Translations under genes and position numbers: made by a program | Notes under the pieces: generated by a model | What the model saw: only the letters and a program-made list of their open reading frames with translations | What the model was told of the DNA's origin: nothing | Databases searched by the model: none | Shown: positions 44,165 to 55,828 of the stretch, in pieces | Layout: each line of letters opens with the position of its first letter | Position numbering within the stretch: the first letter of the stretch is position 1 | Assembly (NCBI RefSeq): GCF_020921035.1 | Contig: NC_063156.1 | Location: 21,996,283 to 22,060,282 of the forward strand | Length of the DNA stretch: 64,000 bases | Direction: 5' to 3' | Source: Rhodamnia argentea | Taxonomy: Eukaryota; Streptophyta; Magnoliopsida; Myrtales; Myrtaceae

Positions 44165-44400
44165 CGGGATGTCACAATCGTCCTCACTCGATCTAGTGAG
44201 GAGCACCCTCACCGGCCACAGCCCAACCTTGGGCGAGGCCGACCTCGCATGGGCAAATGGTCGCCTCGCTTTATCCCATGACCGACAACGGTCACCATCC
44301 CCCAATTTGGCGAGGGCCGTCCTCGAAAACCACAGGTGGGGGTTGGCCTCTCTAAATTTGGACGAGGGTCGCCTGGCCCTAGTTGGTAACATAAAAAAGA
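44165..44400. repeat. GC-rich core fragment of fold-back family 1
   Basis: Sequence of the 'gcgaggccgacctcgc' and 'gcgagggccgtcctcg' type, as in the cores at 15030-15125 and 48940-49030, followed by an A-rich tract. The overlapping frames on both strands (44132-44408) are artefacts. Confidence 0.5.
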
Positions 44401-44689
44401 AAAAATAAATAAAAAAATAAAATAAAAAGAGAAAATAATTCAGAATTAAAATTGTTTTTGGATAAAAATGCTCTTGATCCGTTAAAACGTTTAGCCAACT
44501 GGTGTCAAGTATTTATTTAAAGTAAAATCTAATTTAAAATTTTATTTGAAAATTAAGGATATTTTAAATTTTTATTTGAAATAATGCCTATTTCAAATTT
44601 TTATTCAAGAAATCGAGGTTACGTCATTATTTGATATTTTTTTCCCAAAAAGTCGGTCAAAGATACGTTGAACATTACGGTATTGGTAA

Positions 44690-44850
44690 TAATGAACAGC
44701 CTCGGATGGTATCGCCTCGAATCGGGTGTGAGGCACTGTAATGATTATGCACAGGGGAACTAATGGTGATCGAGCACGTGGCGGAGCGTGAATGGCCGGA
44801 AGGGAGTCGAGGACAGAGTTCGGGTCGGACATTGGTCACTTTCAATCTGA
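44690..44850 (+). repeat. Diverged direct duplication, copy 1 (partner 46330-47080); empty site
   Basis: 'ggtatcgcctcgaatcgggt', 'gtgtgaggcac', 'gattatgcacag.ggaactaatgg' and 'gtggcggagcgtgaatgg' also occur at 46335-47050, but there a 597-bp element splits the block after 'gggtgtgag'. This copy is therefore the uninterrupted form. Confidence 0.75.
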
Positions 44851-45029
44851 CAAAAGACGACAAACTCCGGACAATTCAGAAGTCACGTCGCTCGCGTGGC
44901 ATCGATTGTCCTCAAGTCTCCTCACCCGATTCTCCCCCTGCAACCCCCCTCTCTTTGCAACCCCTCCACTCCCCAACTTTTAACCCCCCAAAAAACAAAA
45001 GCAAAAACAGACACAAGACATGACTAAAT

Positions 45030-45290
45030 GAAATCGGAGATCCGAAATCGGTCAATTGATCGGACTCACGATTCTGACTAGAAACTGGTCTAGAATCGCC
45101 GATTCCGATCAGTTTTTTTTTTTTAAATAAAAGGGGGGCCAGGGGGGAAAAACCGTTGGGTTCGAGAACCGACGGTTCCGAACAGGAACCGGAACTTGCC
45201 TGAAACCGGCGATTTCACCTTTTGTAGGAATCGGAACCACCGGTTCCTAAATCGAAATCGGCGGTTCGGACAAACCGGCCACGTCTAGAC
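45030..45290. repeat. Fragment of a ggttcc/aaccgg-rich repeat
   Basis: Dense short inverted motifs (gaaccgacggttcc, ggaaccaccggttcc), similar in style to the insertion 46362-46958 and to 19455-19540. Probably part of the same hAT-like MITE group. Confidence 0.45.
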
Positions 45291-45431
45291 ACAACCTTAG
45301 TTAAAAGTGGCAAAATAGATATTGTGAAATATACTTTTAATGTCTCTAAAATGCTTTAATACCTTAAAAAAGAAAAAACGACGAGAATGCTTAATGCGAA
45401 GGTTAGACTTAATTTAGGGAAGAAGATTCGT

Positions 45432-45625
45432 GGTCGTCACTAATTATCTCCGAAACGGAGTGAACGGCTCCAATCTAATCTTCGAAAGATTTGCGACAGC
45501 AACAGCTTGGTCCGCCTGAGCTTGGCGACGGACGGTAAACCCTCGCTGGAGGCCCAACTCCCTTTCAGAGATGCCCCCACCCAGCAATCCTCGAAAACGT
45601 GCACGGGGACTAGCACGTGCAATCT
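45432..45625 (+). repeat. Diverged direct duplication, copy 1 (partner 48435-48612)
   Basis: 'ttatctccgaaacggag', 'gcaacagcttggtccgc.tgagcttggcga' and 'ctagcacgtgcaa' recur in order at 48435-48612. The frames 45440-45745 and 45507-45917 that read across it are not conserved in the partner. Confidence 0.7.
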
Positions 45626-45669
45626 TTTCGCCACGCGACGAACTTTGGGGGGGGCTACCGACACGATGG

Positions 45670-46320
45670 CCGTCGAAGTTGTTTTTAATCCGTTACACGC
45701 CTCGAGCCAAGATTCTGCAAAATTGTTTTTGTCTTTATCTGCCACGTGTTTTTACGTCCATTATCACCACGGAACACCGGCCGCAGGAAAAGGGGAAAAG
45801 AAGCAAATTTTTGCCGGGGGAAGTTTGGGTCCGGCGGCACAAGCGTTCGCGGAAGGCAATTTCTTCGAAGTTGCATTACGAGAGTATACCCGTAGATTCT
45901 CATCGCTAGTTAAATAAAGGCAAAATAAGATCGGATTATCGTAGAAAGAAGTGTTATAAGATGTCGTTACATAATCAATTATGAGCCAAAATGGACCTCT
46001 TGTTCGCATTATTTAGAATGTATTGTACGATCAACTCATGATGTTGGAAATATGAATTTTGGTTATCCACGGTATGTTCTCGTATAAGTCCCTCGTACAA
46101 TACTTTCTACGCTAATTGGATGGAGATCGTGCAAGAACAAGATCGTAATCAAAGTTTCGAAAAGGCAACACTTCGATGTCTTGTGGTGCATTAACGTGAT
46201 ATCATCCAATGCTAATCGGATTTTCATTACTCGTAATATTTCATTTTATGTTCTACCCTAATTATGATAATCATCCTATCATCATCCGGTTTTATTAATT
46301 CGATGAAAGATATATTCTAA
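45670..46320 (+). repeat. Diverged direct duplication, copy 2 (partner 40725-41350)
   Basis: See partner. It lies between the 45432-45625 block and the block split by the hAT-like insertion, so this area is a patchwork of pieces duplicated elsewhere in the window. Confidence 0.75.
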
Positions 46321-46361
46321 TAAACATTTTCCGGATAGTATCGCGATGAATCGGGTGTGAG

Positions 46362-46958
46362 TAGGAGCGAGCATGGTTTGGGTTGGTTCGGTTCCCTCAA
46401 GAACCGTAGATTGGACCGGTGGTACCGGTTCTCAATTTTAGAAATCGTGGACCGGATCGAATGTCCCTAAAACCGTTGACCAACCGAACCACCGGTCCGG
46501 TCCGGTTCTCGGGACAGCCCAATGGAACCTTTAAAATTAAAATAAAAAGTAAAAGGAAACAAAAATAAGAAACCCAATTTGACAGGGCAATTCGGGCGTC
46601 CGAGGACACCACATACACCAAAATTGAAGGTCATCTACACACCAATTGCCCCCATAAAGCACTAAAATAGGCTCCCACAAACACCCCAACTAAAAAGTCA
46701 TCATCTTTGTCATATGAAATCATCTTTTGGAATATTAGATTTTTTTTTTTTTAGAACTTCATAATTAAGTTATGTGTTTAAAACATAAAAAATATTTGGT
46801 TCCATCAATCCGATTCCCTTCTAGAATCAAGAAACGGACCACCAGGACACCGATTCCACTTTAAGGAGCTGGGAAACGGACTGATGACCTTAAGAATCGG
46901 ACCAAACCTATCGGTCCAGGCAATTCCCGATCTGAGATGTCTATCTTGCTCACCCTCA
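46362..46958. mobile_element. hAT-like MITE, 597 bp, with empty site in sister copy
   Basis: The ends 'taggagcgagca' and the complement of 'tgctcaccctca' are short inverted repeats. The flanks ggtgtgag (46354-46361) and tgtgtgag (46959-46966) are an 8-bp duplication with one mismatch, typical of hAT elements. The sister block 44690-44850 is continuous at this point, confirming insertion. The interior is dense in ggttcgg and accggtcc-type motifs; no transposase. Confidence 0.8.
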
Positions 46959-47080
46959 TGTGTGAGGCACATAAATGATTGTGCACAGTAGAACTAATGG
47001 CAATCGGGCTCGTGGCGGTGCGTGAGTGGTGGGAAGGAGTTGGAGCACAGCACAACGAAGGACGAATTCGGGACGGACTT

Positions 47081-47453
47081 CGCTCAATGGGAAAGTTAGG
47101 CTTAAGTTTCTTGTTCTTGGATAATTCACGATGATGTGATGGGAAGTTGGCAGGAACAGAACCCACCCCAACATTACACAATCAACAGGGAGTCCACTTT
47201 CAAATGGGCCACAAGTAGCCCTATGTACTAGTGGGTCAGGCCAAGTTTTGATCGAGTAAAAAATGATCCAACTCAAATTGACTCATTAACCTATTTATTC
47301 CTAATGCAATTTTTTTGACCGACACCCGATCCGATGCATACCCAACACATATCTGACCTGACTCATATTGCTAATATACTTTCATATTTATCTCAATTTA
47401 AGAAAAATCGTTTTATATGATTTGTTAAAATATTATTAGAACAATTCAATGCA
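47081..47453. other. Intergenic, no gene recognised
   Basis: No motif, RNA gene or repeat identified. Confidence 0.45.
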
Positions 47454-48019
47454 TGCCCTGTTTGATTCTACATTGGAAATGAGCATTGTGGCTCTAAAGT
47501 CCCTTTGCCAAATGCAAATGATGTTTGGCTATTTTTTTTAACTCACTTTGGGAAGATGCAATTGTATCTTAAATGCTATCCAAAGTCCTTTAATCCAAAT
47601 TACCTTTAGAGGTACTTTTGGTTAAAAGACTTTTATGAAATGTAACTAATTTTTTTTTTTTTTAACTTTGTCATCTTCCCTTGTCGCCACCGGCTCGTCG
47701 GTAGCCGCTCTTGCTCGCCTTCCTCCGCCTTTGCCCGCCCACTACCACCCCCCAGGCCCTGTCGCTAGCTAGCCGGTCAGAGCCCCCTGCCGCTAGCTGC
47801 CGCCGCCACCAATCGCCGTTTTTTTTTTTTTTTCAAAAAGTAAAAATACTTTAGAAAGTTCATTTTTCACCAAACAACATTTATGTCAAAGTTGCTTTCC
47901 AAATGTGTTTTTAAAATACACTTTACCAAATACTACTTGCATTTTGAAAAAGGCCTTTAGTCCAAAGGTATTTGCATTTTCTCAAAGTCTTTTGGCCAAA
48001 TGCTGAACCAAAAATGGAC
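47454..48019. mobile_element. Tourist-like element with GC-rich core (family 2), inverted
   Basis: Reverse-complement relative of 21897-22478: 'tgccctgtttgattctacat' at the left, and 'aaatgctgaaccaaaaatgg' at the right; inner blocks 'ttctcaaagtc', 'gtatttgcattt' and 'caaacaacatttatgtcaaag' match it. The core 47690-47815 is C-rich and unlike the cores of the other two copies, bounded by two T runs. The target duplication is unclear. Confidence 0.65.
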
Positions 48020-48434
48020 GCAATACAAATCTAGTGGACAACTTTATTTTTGTCCAATCTCATTCTTTCCTTTTCCTTTTTTATTTTTTTCTTTTTTCGA
48101 AGCTCGGTGAGAATTGCGAAGCCCTCTCCGATTGAGGGTGAGGGTCGCGACCCTTGCTCAGACTTGGTGAGGGCCACAACGCTCGTCCGCGACCAGCGAG
48201 AGCTTCAAGGGTCGATTGTCCCTTGCTTGTGCCCAACGATCCTCGCTGGACTTCGTCGAAAAAAAATAAAAATAAAAATTCATAAAGAAATTTAGAAACT
48301 TAATTTTTTTTATATAAAAATCATGTTAATTGTTGGGTCTCTTAAAAGAGTTAAGTCCACCAGATAGTGAAAGAGTAAAGATCTCTTAAATAGGTTAAGT
48401 CCACCTCATAGTGAAAGAATAGGGATCTCTATTT

Positions 48435-48612
48435 TTACTAGTTATCTCCAAAATAGAGCAGAAAGTTCGGATTCAATGTTAGAAAGGTTACGATGGCAAC
48501 AACTTGGTTCGCATGAGCTTGGCGAGGGACACTAAACCCTCACTAGTGCCCAGCTCCCCCTCAAAGATGCTCCTAGTAATCCTGAGAAACATGCACGTCA
48601 CTAGTACGTGCA
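48435..48612 (+). repeat. Diverged direct duplication, copy 2 (partner 45432-45625)
   Basis: See partner. Between 48320 and 48420 there is also a short local repeat ('ctcttaaa.agagttaagtccacc' twice). Confidence 0.65.
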
Positions 48613-48624
48613 AAGTAGAGTGAA

Positions 48625-49245
48625 AGGGCAATTATTAATTATTGCGGTTGTGTCAATTCGGTTATAAATATCTTTGTTTTGTTAATTGAATCATAAACCT
48701 TTTTCTTTTGTGCCAATTCGGTCTATCAAGCCATTTTTCGATGGAAAATGCTTACATGGACAATTTTAGTAATATTTTTTTTTTTTGAATTGGCTATTTG
48801 TTTATTTATTCTTTCGTCTCTGTCCTTATTTTCTTGTGTTTCTTTTTTTCCCTTAACTTCTTCCTCTACCGGTCATCGAACCTCAAAGATCGGCCAAAGC
48901 AAGGGCCAGTGAGTTCAAACGACGCGGTTTTTGGCGAGGTCGACCTCGCCGGTAGGGGCCGAGTGAGTACTAGGCTCAACCTTGCCCGGCGATGGCTTGG
49001 TCAAACTCGTCGCCCCTCGCCTTTGGCAGGTCGCCGAGGTCCGGCAAAAGGGATGGGAAAATAGAAGAAGAGAAATAAAATAAAAAATGGAAAAATAAAA
49101 AATTATTCACAACGGCATTTTATAGCCAAAATTTGTCGGATGGATTGGAATTGGTACAAAAGCTTAAAAGGTTTAATATTCAATTGATACTAAAAAAAAG
49201 ATTTAAAATTGAATTGGTATAGTTGTAATAAATTTAGAATTTTTT
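48625..49245. mobile_element. Fold-back element with GC-rich core (family 1)
   Basis: The left part ('aattcggttataaatatctt', 'gtgccaattcggtcta') is inverted at the right ('ggaattggtacaaaagctta', 'attgaattggta'). The core (48880-49035) has 'cgaggtcgacctcgcc' and similar. No transposase; the frame 48798-49064 is low-complexity. Confidence 0.6.
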
Positions 49246-50680
49246 TAAGTAATTATCTCACTCGAAGGGCTATTGACACGGATTTCTTAAAACTCATGGG
49301 GTACTTTGAGATCCGGCAATCATGTTTGGGAGCTTTCAGAAAATGCACTTTGAGACACTCTGGCCCCTCGACAAGCACATTTTTGTCATTTTCTCCATAC
49401 TGTTACAATGCTAAACTATTTTCATGGGTTTTGCCAAGACAGATGGAATCCACCAGTCCAGAAAAGGAAAGAAAGTAACATGGACGCAACCCCGACAGAA
49501 TTTGCTACTTACCTACTAGCCTGCTGCGACTGCTGCTGCTGCTGGGATAAGTGCGATAGAACTAGAAGTACTAAAAATTGTTGCGAAAATGGTGAAATCA
49601 AATCCTTTCGTTTATTACACTTTATGAAAGTTTCGGGACTCGATTGCATTTTCATGACAATTTTAAAGATTTGATCGCATCTTTTGAAAATTTCAGGACT
49701 CGATTAACTTTCATAATAAGTTTTAAAACTGGATTGCACTTTTTGAAATGGTTAAGATTTAATTGTACCGTAGTGATAAATTTTAAGACTTTGAGTAAAC
49801 TTATTATTATTATTATTGTCATCCTTATTATTATTATTATGTTACGGCGGCCGAAGAATCGCCAGTTCATTACCAAGAAATAAACCATACGGCCATCACA
49901 CATAGGGGGCTAAGTCAAAACAGGGTATTCAGTCCTCCGATAACAAAAGTCAACGACTCAAATATTTTGCAGACATCGTATGAGAATCGAGGCCCGAACA
50001 GAAGCTGCTCCGAAGAGGATGCGTGTCGGTGATCGGTGGTCTGGTTGGAAGGCGCTGAACAAGAACTATAATTGCTCATCCCATCCCCACTCCCACCCAC
50101 CAGTTTTTTTGAATTGTACGTCTAACGACCATCTAAATCCCAACACCCCCGCGTTTCGCGACTTTTCAACGACTCCTCGACAAGGGCGGTTCTTGCTCGA
50201 GCGCTCGACGACGCAGTCAATTGAAAATTGACGCATGAAGGGATCTCCAGAACACTCCTAAACAGGAAGAAGATAAAAGCAAAAGGAAAGGGGATAATCT
50301 TTTCACCAAGGATCCGATACCATGTAACATTTCCAGCGACTAAAGCAAATTCCCGTCCTAACGAAGAAACTAGAGGAGCGGTCGGCACGACAAATGCACC
50401 AACCGATCCCCTTGATCATGCGCCGGCTCTAACCCGACCAATGCACCGTGGGACAAAAAAATGCTCCCAAATCGCAGAACCTATGTAGATAGGCTGAAGA
50501 GGAAACTGGATGGGTGAAATAATGAATGAATTTAAAGATTAATCCTCGAGCATCCTAGAACCTAGATACACCCGACTCTCACTGTACCATGGTCCGGAGT
50601 ATATACAATGCGTCATGGCTATGCCTGCAAAACTTGTCTGCCTCTCTTCTATGGTTTCTCCTCCTCCGCGACGGAGCCTG
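49246..50680. other. Intergenic and 3' region of the galactosyltransferase gene
   Basis: An ATT/TTA microsatellite lies at 49799-49839. Poorly repeated 'tttgaaaa.tt..ggactcgatt' units occur in 49620-49790. No gene is recognised; the last few hundred bases before 50680 are presumably 3' untranslated sequence of the minus-strand gene. Confidence 0.5.
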
Positions 50681-53600
50681 TCATCTCATATTACAGCACA
50701 AAGGCCAGCCTAGTTCTTGCAACTTGTCCCACATGCAGATCATCTGCCTCGGAGACTGATAGTGCGCAGTGTAGTAATCCTTTATGCACCCGAATTGGCA
50801 GAACTTGTAGCTGTGCACGTACTCGACGGGTCTCGAGCTGTTGAACTGCTCCACCCACATCCCCACGCTCACGTCCTCCATCTTGAAAAGCTGCATGAGG
50901 ATCATTCAGCCACCATAAGTCAATCGAATAAATGCAAACATAACAACTAAATCATAATTGTCTATTCGTATGTATACCCTTAATCTAAGCCTCTCAAACT
51001 CGGACACAATGAAGTGCGCAATGTCGGAGGACAAAACGTAGCCTGGTCCGTTTGCATAGGGCGGATACTCTTCCTCAGGCCATTCCTGGAATGAAATGTA
51101 AAGAGGTGTAAGAACACTGAGGCATGGAAAATGGAAGTATGTCTCATCGATCTGGAAAATCACTTCCATCCAATCAGGCAAGTATGGAACAAGAAAAACA
51201 GCAAAAGGAAAAAGATAAAACTTGTTAAAGATCCAGAGAGGTTATTCTCTCTTTCTTTTGGTTCTTTCTCAAGGTATTGATCTCTTCTAAAAATTAGATA
51301 TACTCCTCAACAGCATCATTAATTGCTTAGATGTAACTTGTCATGTGCTTTTCAATGATGCCTCTACAACGACCACACGATACAGAGGGCTGGATATATA
51401 TAAAAAAATTCTAGTAAGCAAGAAAGGTTACAAAAAGGTGGGATGATAAGGGCACAGTGCTTTGCAGGAAACTAAGGCATTAATCTGGGTGTAGGAAAAA
51501 GTAAATAGTGGAAGGTAGAAACAACAAATTGGAAGGGGTCTAGTCAATCTGGATGCTTAAAAGGGTTGAGTTGCAAAGTAACCACATCTTACACCTATGC
51601 AATATTGTGCAGCAATACAACCGAAAGCTCATAGAGTTTTCAAGCCAAACCACCCAATCACCAGACAACCAAAGAAGGGGAAATTATTATTATTTTTTAT
51701 TTTTGGAGTCGAAAAAGAGAAGGGGAATTGAAGAGTAACAAAGAGAGAAGATTCCGCCTTTCCTTGAATATTTAAGGAGATAAAATCCTAGAATCAAACT
51801 GCTTTCACTTTTAAAGGACCTCTTCACAAGTTTTTGAGAGACAATCAGGTTTGTAGAAAGGCATCGGAAGAAGATCAACCCAAACAGCCTAATGACGACA
51901 TAACCGAACCATGGCGCACTCCGTACCTCAAATGTGACTGCCCATTTGCCGTATCGAAGGGGCTTATGGTAGTAGTTGATGTTCCCAATATACAAGCTCT
52001 TTCCTTCCGGTACCTTCTTGACTTCATCCATAACTGCATCCAACCTCACAAATGTATCGTCATCACATTTCATCACGTACTTGGCCGACATTTTGCGAAC
52101 CTGAAAACAGCCAATTCAAGAAAGACTCGCAAGTAAGTCACCTCTGAGAAAAAGAATATTGATTTTTCTGTTGTAGAAAAATCCTCAGCTCACCCCATAT
52201 TCGCAGATGGCCACTGTTTTGAGTACAACGAGGTCATAATTATCCATGTAAGGGACAATAACAATGTCACCGAAAAACTCTGCCTCTTTCTTCAATTCCG
52301 CATTCACTTCCTTCCGAGGATGCTGCCCATATATGAAGTGAAAACATTACTATGACCTCTCGGGAATAAACAACAATTATGACCAACTCTAGGCATCTCC
52401 TCTTACCAATGCTACAAAAAAGCGAGCTACCACATTTGAAGATTTGATAAGCTTATGCTGCATCCAGGACTTCCTCACAGCCATTCGCTCTGCGAAATGG
52501 TTACCTGCTGAAAGGATGCCGACGAACATTTCTACAGGAGTTTTGGGAAAAGCCGGGGCTTGCCATTTTCTTGACATCTCAAGATGTCTCTGTGGAGCAT
52601 AATTAGGATGTAAAGTTGGTAGAGAAGCGGCGAATAGGGAATGCACATCGATATCACCATTTAAAGTTAGGCCAGTCGCATCTTCAAGAGCAAAACCCTG
52701 TTGAAATTATAGGAAACATAAACCAACAGCGCAAGATAAGGAACCTTCACAATGAGGTGGTGATGACGGATATCGTTACTCACAGTGCGATAAGGAAAGG
52801 ATGTGATGTGCCTTCCATCGACACTAAGATGATAACCCTCCAATCCAGCACTAAGAGTTAGAACAAAGAGCTTGCCTTCAGCAAATGGATATGGCCAATC
52901 AACCGACACCTTCTTTGTCCGTCCTATGAGTCGGTTCAACCACCATGACGTCTTGGACTCCTCAGAGCGATCATCATCATCACGGATCCACTTCTCACAC
53001 TTCAGCTGGCCGTCAACTGCAATGAAGCGCACAACAAACCAATCAAACATCTCTTGAAGTGTGCCAATGCAACCCAGGCAATTCTTTTTTTTTTGTGAAA
53101 TCATAATCAGCACAATCTGAAGCTCACGCAGGAAAAATTCAGGTGTTAAACATATTTTCTACCATTAATAAGTTCTCTAAACTACACCCTAACTAAACTA
53201 AACAGAACTCGCACAGTCCACAATGACACCCATACCAAGATCCATGAAGTCCCTATTTTCGCAGATTACCGTTTCATGTATACCTCAATATCGTGAACAA
53301 CTGAAGAAAGCTAAGCACAAACGTGGGTAAAAATCACTCTTTTACTGTGATCACCCACACAAATGAGAAACTGAGAGAAAAAACTCTCCATTCTCTTCAT
53401 CAACGATTGGAGTTCATATTTTTTCTCGTAATAAGAACACTTGATATTGAAGCCCCTATTTCTTTCCAGAATAACCTTTATTCTTGTTATGTCTCATCAG
53501 CAATTATAGAAACACGGGTAACAAATCATTCTTTTCACAATGATCACCCATATAAGAGGAACCAAATCAGAAAACTCACCAGTCTCTTCATCAGCCTTAG

Positions 53601-54423
53601 ATTTCCACCCTTCGCACCGCTGCGCCGTCCCCCATTGCATCCTATAGCAAGTGTTCTGCTCGATCACCGGCTTCCCGCTCCAATCACCCTTCAACCTGGG
53701 ATTCAAATGCAAAATCCGGGGCGGGTCCTCGCCCTCCACAATCCTCAACCCCTGCAACTCCATGTGAAACTGCGAGACCATCACCGGCTCGTCCCCTTCC
53801 TTCAAAAGAGCTATCTTCGGATCGTTCTCCGCATGCGCCGACCTAGGTTTCCCGACAACCGTTATGTGCGACCCCAGCGTGAGCCCGCACGGCAACACCA
53901 TCAACCTCTTCCGGTTCAAGAAATCCGACCCAGATAGAGACACCGAATGCGGGCACGATTCCGACCCATCCTGGGGCTTTTGGATGATGATATTCACCTT
54001 CCCAGATTGCAATTCATCCCAAAACTTGCGACCCACGTCCCAAGCGACCTTTGCCGACTTGTCGAGCTCCGAGAACCCGCCGGTGACGCCGGTCTTCCAC
54101 GTCTTCTCGAAGTTCAAGCCCGAGACGATGTTCCTGGGCTCGGCGAGCCGACTCGGGGCCAACTCGTCGGAGTCCTGAGAAACGGTGATGTGAGGCCGAG
54201 TCGGGGCGTATTTCTCTTGCAAGTCGCGTCCGGTTTGGAGTTGGGCCTGGGGGCGAGAGAGGGTCTCTTGGGAGAGCGAATTGAACCCGGATATGAAGAC
54301 GAAGGGAATTTCTACAGTTACTAAAACTATGTACAGGAGGCCAACGCAGATCAAGACTTGGAGGGATCTTTGCCTCGTCAGCGCCAAGACCATGTCTAGT
54401 TTGTCCGATTTGGCTTTCTTCAT
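50681..54423 (-). CDS. Hydroxyproline O-galactosyltransferase-like (galectin + GT31), seven exons
   Basis: Minus-strand joins 54423-53580, 53016-52784, 52697-52407, 52322-52194, 52100-51927, 51085-50978, 50890-50681 keep frame for 662 residues. The N-terminus has a single membrane anchor (about residues 21-43, [19 protein letters not shown]) after a basic cytosolic tail: type II Golgi topology. A galectin domain follows (about 190-395), then the GT31 beta-1,3-galactosyltransferase domain with [26 protein letters not shown] and the metal-binding CDDDTF (about 511). A Cys-rich end (FCQFGC...CCNMR) closes it. Arabidopsis GALT2-GALT6 of this build add the first galactose to hydroxyproline of arabinogalactan proteins. 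Length is typical and no lesion is seen. Confidence 0.9.
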
Positions 54424-54539
54424 CGATCAAAGAAGGGATTTTTAACACCAGACTCCGGCCTTCCAAAGCGAAAGAGAAGGTGGTGGGGGATGATCGAGGA
54501 AGAAACCCTAACTCTCAAACTCTGAAATAGACGAAACTC

Positions 54540-54674
54540 AGAGAGAGAGAGAGAGAGAGTTAGGTCATCGACGCAGGCGGAACCTGAACGCGCAAGGCAA
54601 ACAGGAGGAGGAGAGAGAGAGAGAGAGAGAGAGAGGATTAAAGGGAGAGACGGGGAAGAGAGAGAGAGAGAGTG
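54540..54674. repeat. (GA)n tracts in the 5' region of the galactosyltransferase gene
   Basis: Three GA tracts (54540-54562, 54612-54634, 54659-54672) lie 120-250 bp upstream of the ATG at 54423. GA/CT tracts are common in plant 5' leaders and core promoters. Confidence 0.8.
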
Positions 54675-55604
54675 ATACCGTCGGTCGTGTGGGGCTTTTC
54701 TTTCTGGTAACAGAGAATATTTTCCCTTTTTAAAAAAATTTCAAATCCGCGTATTAATAACTACAAATATAATAATGGGACCCCTTTTGAAACGGTCGGA
54801 GCTGAATTTAATTCAACTGAACACACACACACAAAATAAAAAAAGATAATTATTCACGTAATAAAATGGACGTTAATGGTGCGAATATCATTAAATATTC
54901 GAGAATTTCTCCCGGTTCGGAATAATTTACCGCATTTTAAAGGCGCACGTGACAACTCTCTTCTCTTCAGAAGTGCTTATAAAGTAGAAATACGTTCGAT
55001 TACGTAATTTCATTTTTCTACTTACGAAGTAAATTTTTTTTTTCTTCTACCTGGAAAGGTGAAAAACAAATTCATTACTTCATTCCATGCGCTTAACTTG
55101 AGAATCACGTATGGTGGTGTGATTACTGCAGTCTTAATTATGGTGTTGTTTTTGGTAAAGAAGAAAAATTAAGTTGGGTCCCACTTCCCAGTCACTTCAT
55201 TATCTCTTCCTTTATGTGGCCACGGCCTATTTAAAGAATCGGTCAGTTTTTCTTTGCTCTCTTTATTTTGTGTTTGGGTTCTAAATAAAAATTTGGTGAT
55301 GACACATGCTATAGATAATAATCCGGAAAACGCCTTACCTTTCAGGATTAAGTTTCTTCGCATGTACGATGTGTCTTATAGATCATAAGATGAAATGAAA
55401 CAGGAAACAGGAACAGTGTAGTGGAATGTGGGGCTAACTCATCCCACTTGAAGAATGAAGCATTAGGATTAAATTTTTCATTTTCAATTCTTCTCGGGTC
55501 AAGATTTCCAATTATGAATTTGCCGTGTTTAATTGAAAGAAGGGCTTCATTCAAAAGTGCACACTAAACTAATTTCACCCTTTTTTTCTTTCCTTTCGAA
55601 AACA
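54675..55604. other. Upstream intergenic, no gene recognised
   Basis: Presumed distal promoter of the minus-strand galactosyltransferase gene; the frames 55169-55363 and 55348-55554 show no motif. Confidence 0.5.
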
Positions 55605-55619
55605 ACAATGGTCATCCTA

Positions 55620-55813
55620 GCCAATGAGGCGTTGGCCGAGTTGGTGAGATCCCCGAGCCCGAGATAGTTAAACCGATGAGGTCCTAAGTTCGAATCTCCC
55701 CGATCACGTCTTAGAGGACTTAACCGACAGCATTGATGCTCATATGCTCACCATCCTGAAGAATAGTCTATTGCATGTAGGAAATCTCGATTACCACAAA
55801 AAAAAAAAAAAAA
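55620..55813 (+). mobile_element. tRNA-derived SINE with poly(A) tail
   Basis: The 5' part is tRNA-like with an RNA polymerase III A box (tggccgagttgg, 55632-55643) and B box (agttcgaatct, near 55688-55698). A non-tRNA body follows, then a pure A tail (55798-55813). A perfect 15-bp target duplication acaatggtcatccta flanks it (55605-55619 and 55814-55828). All four hallmarks of a SINE are present. The perfect duplication suggests a comparatively recent insertion. Confidence 0.9.
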
Positions 55814-55828
55814 CAATGGTCATCCTAA

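Noticed and set aside
53947..54324. Plus-strand frames opposite galactosyltransferase exon 1
   Set aside because: Shadow frames of a GC-rich exon whose own frame carries the family motifs.
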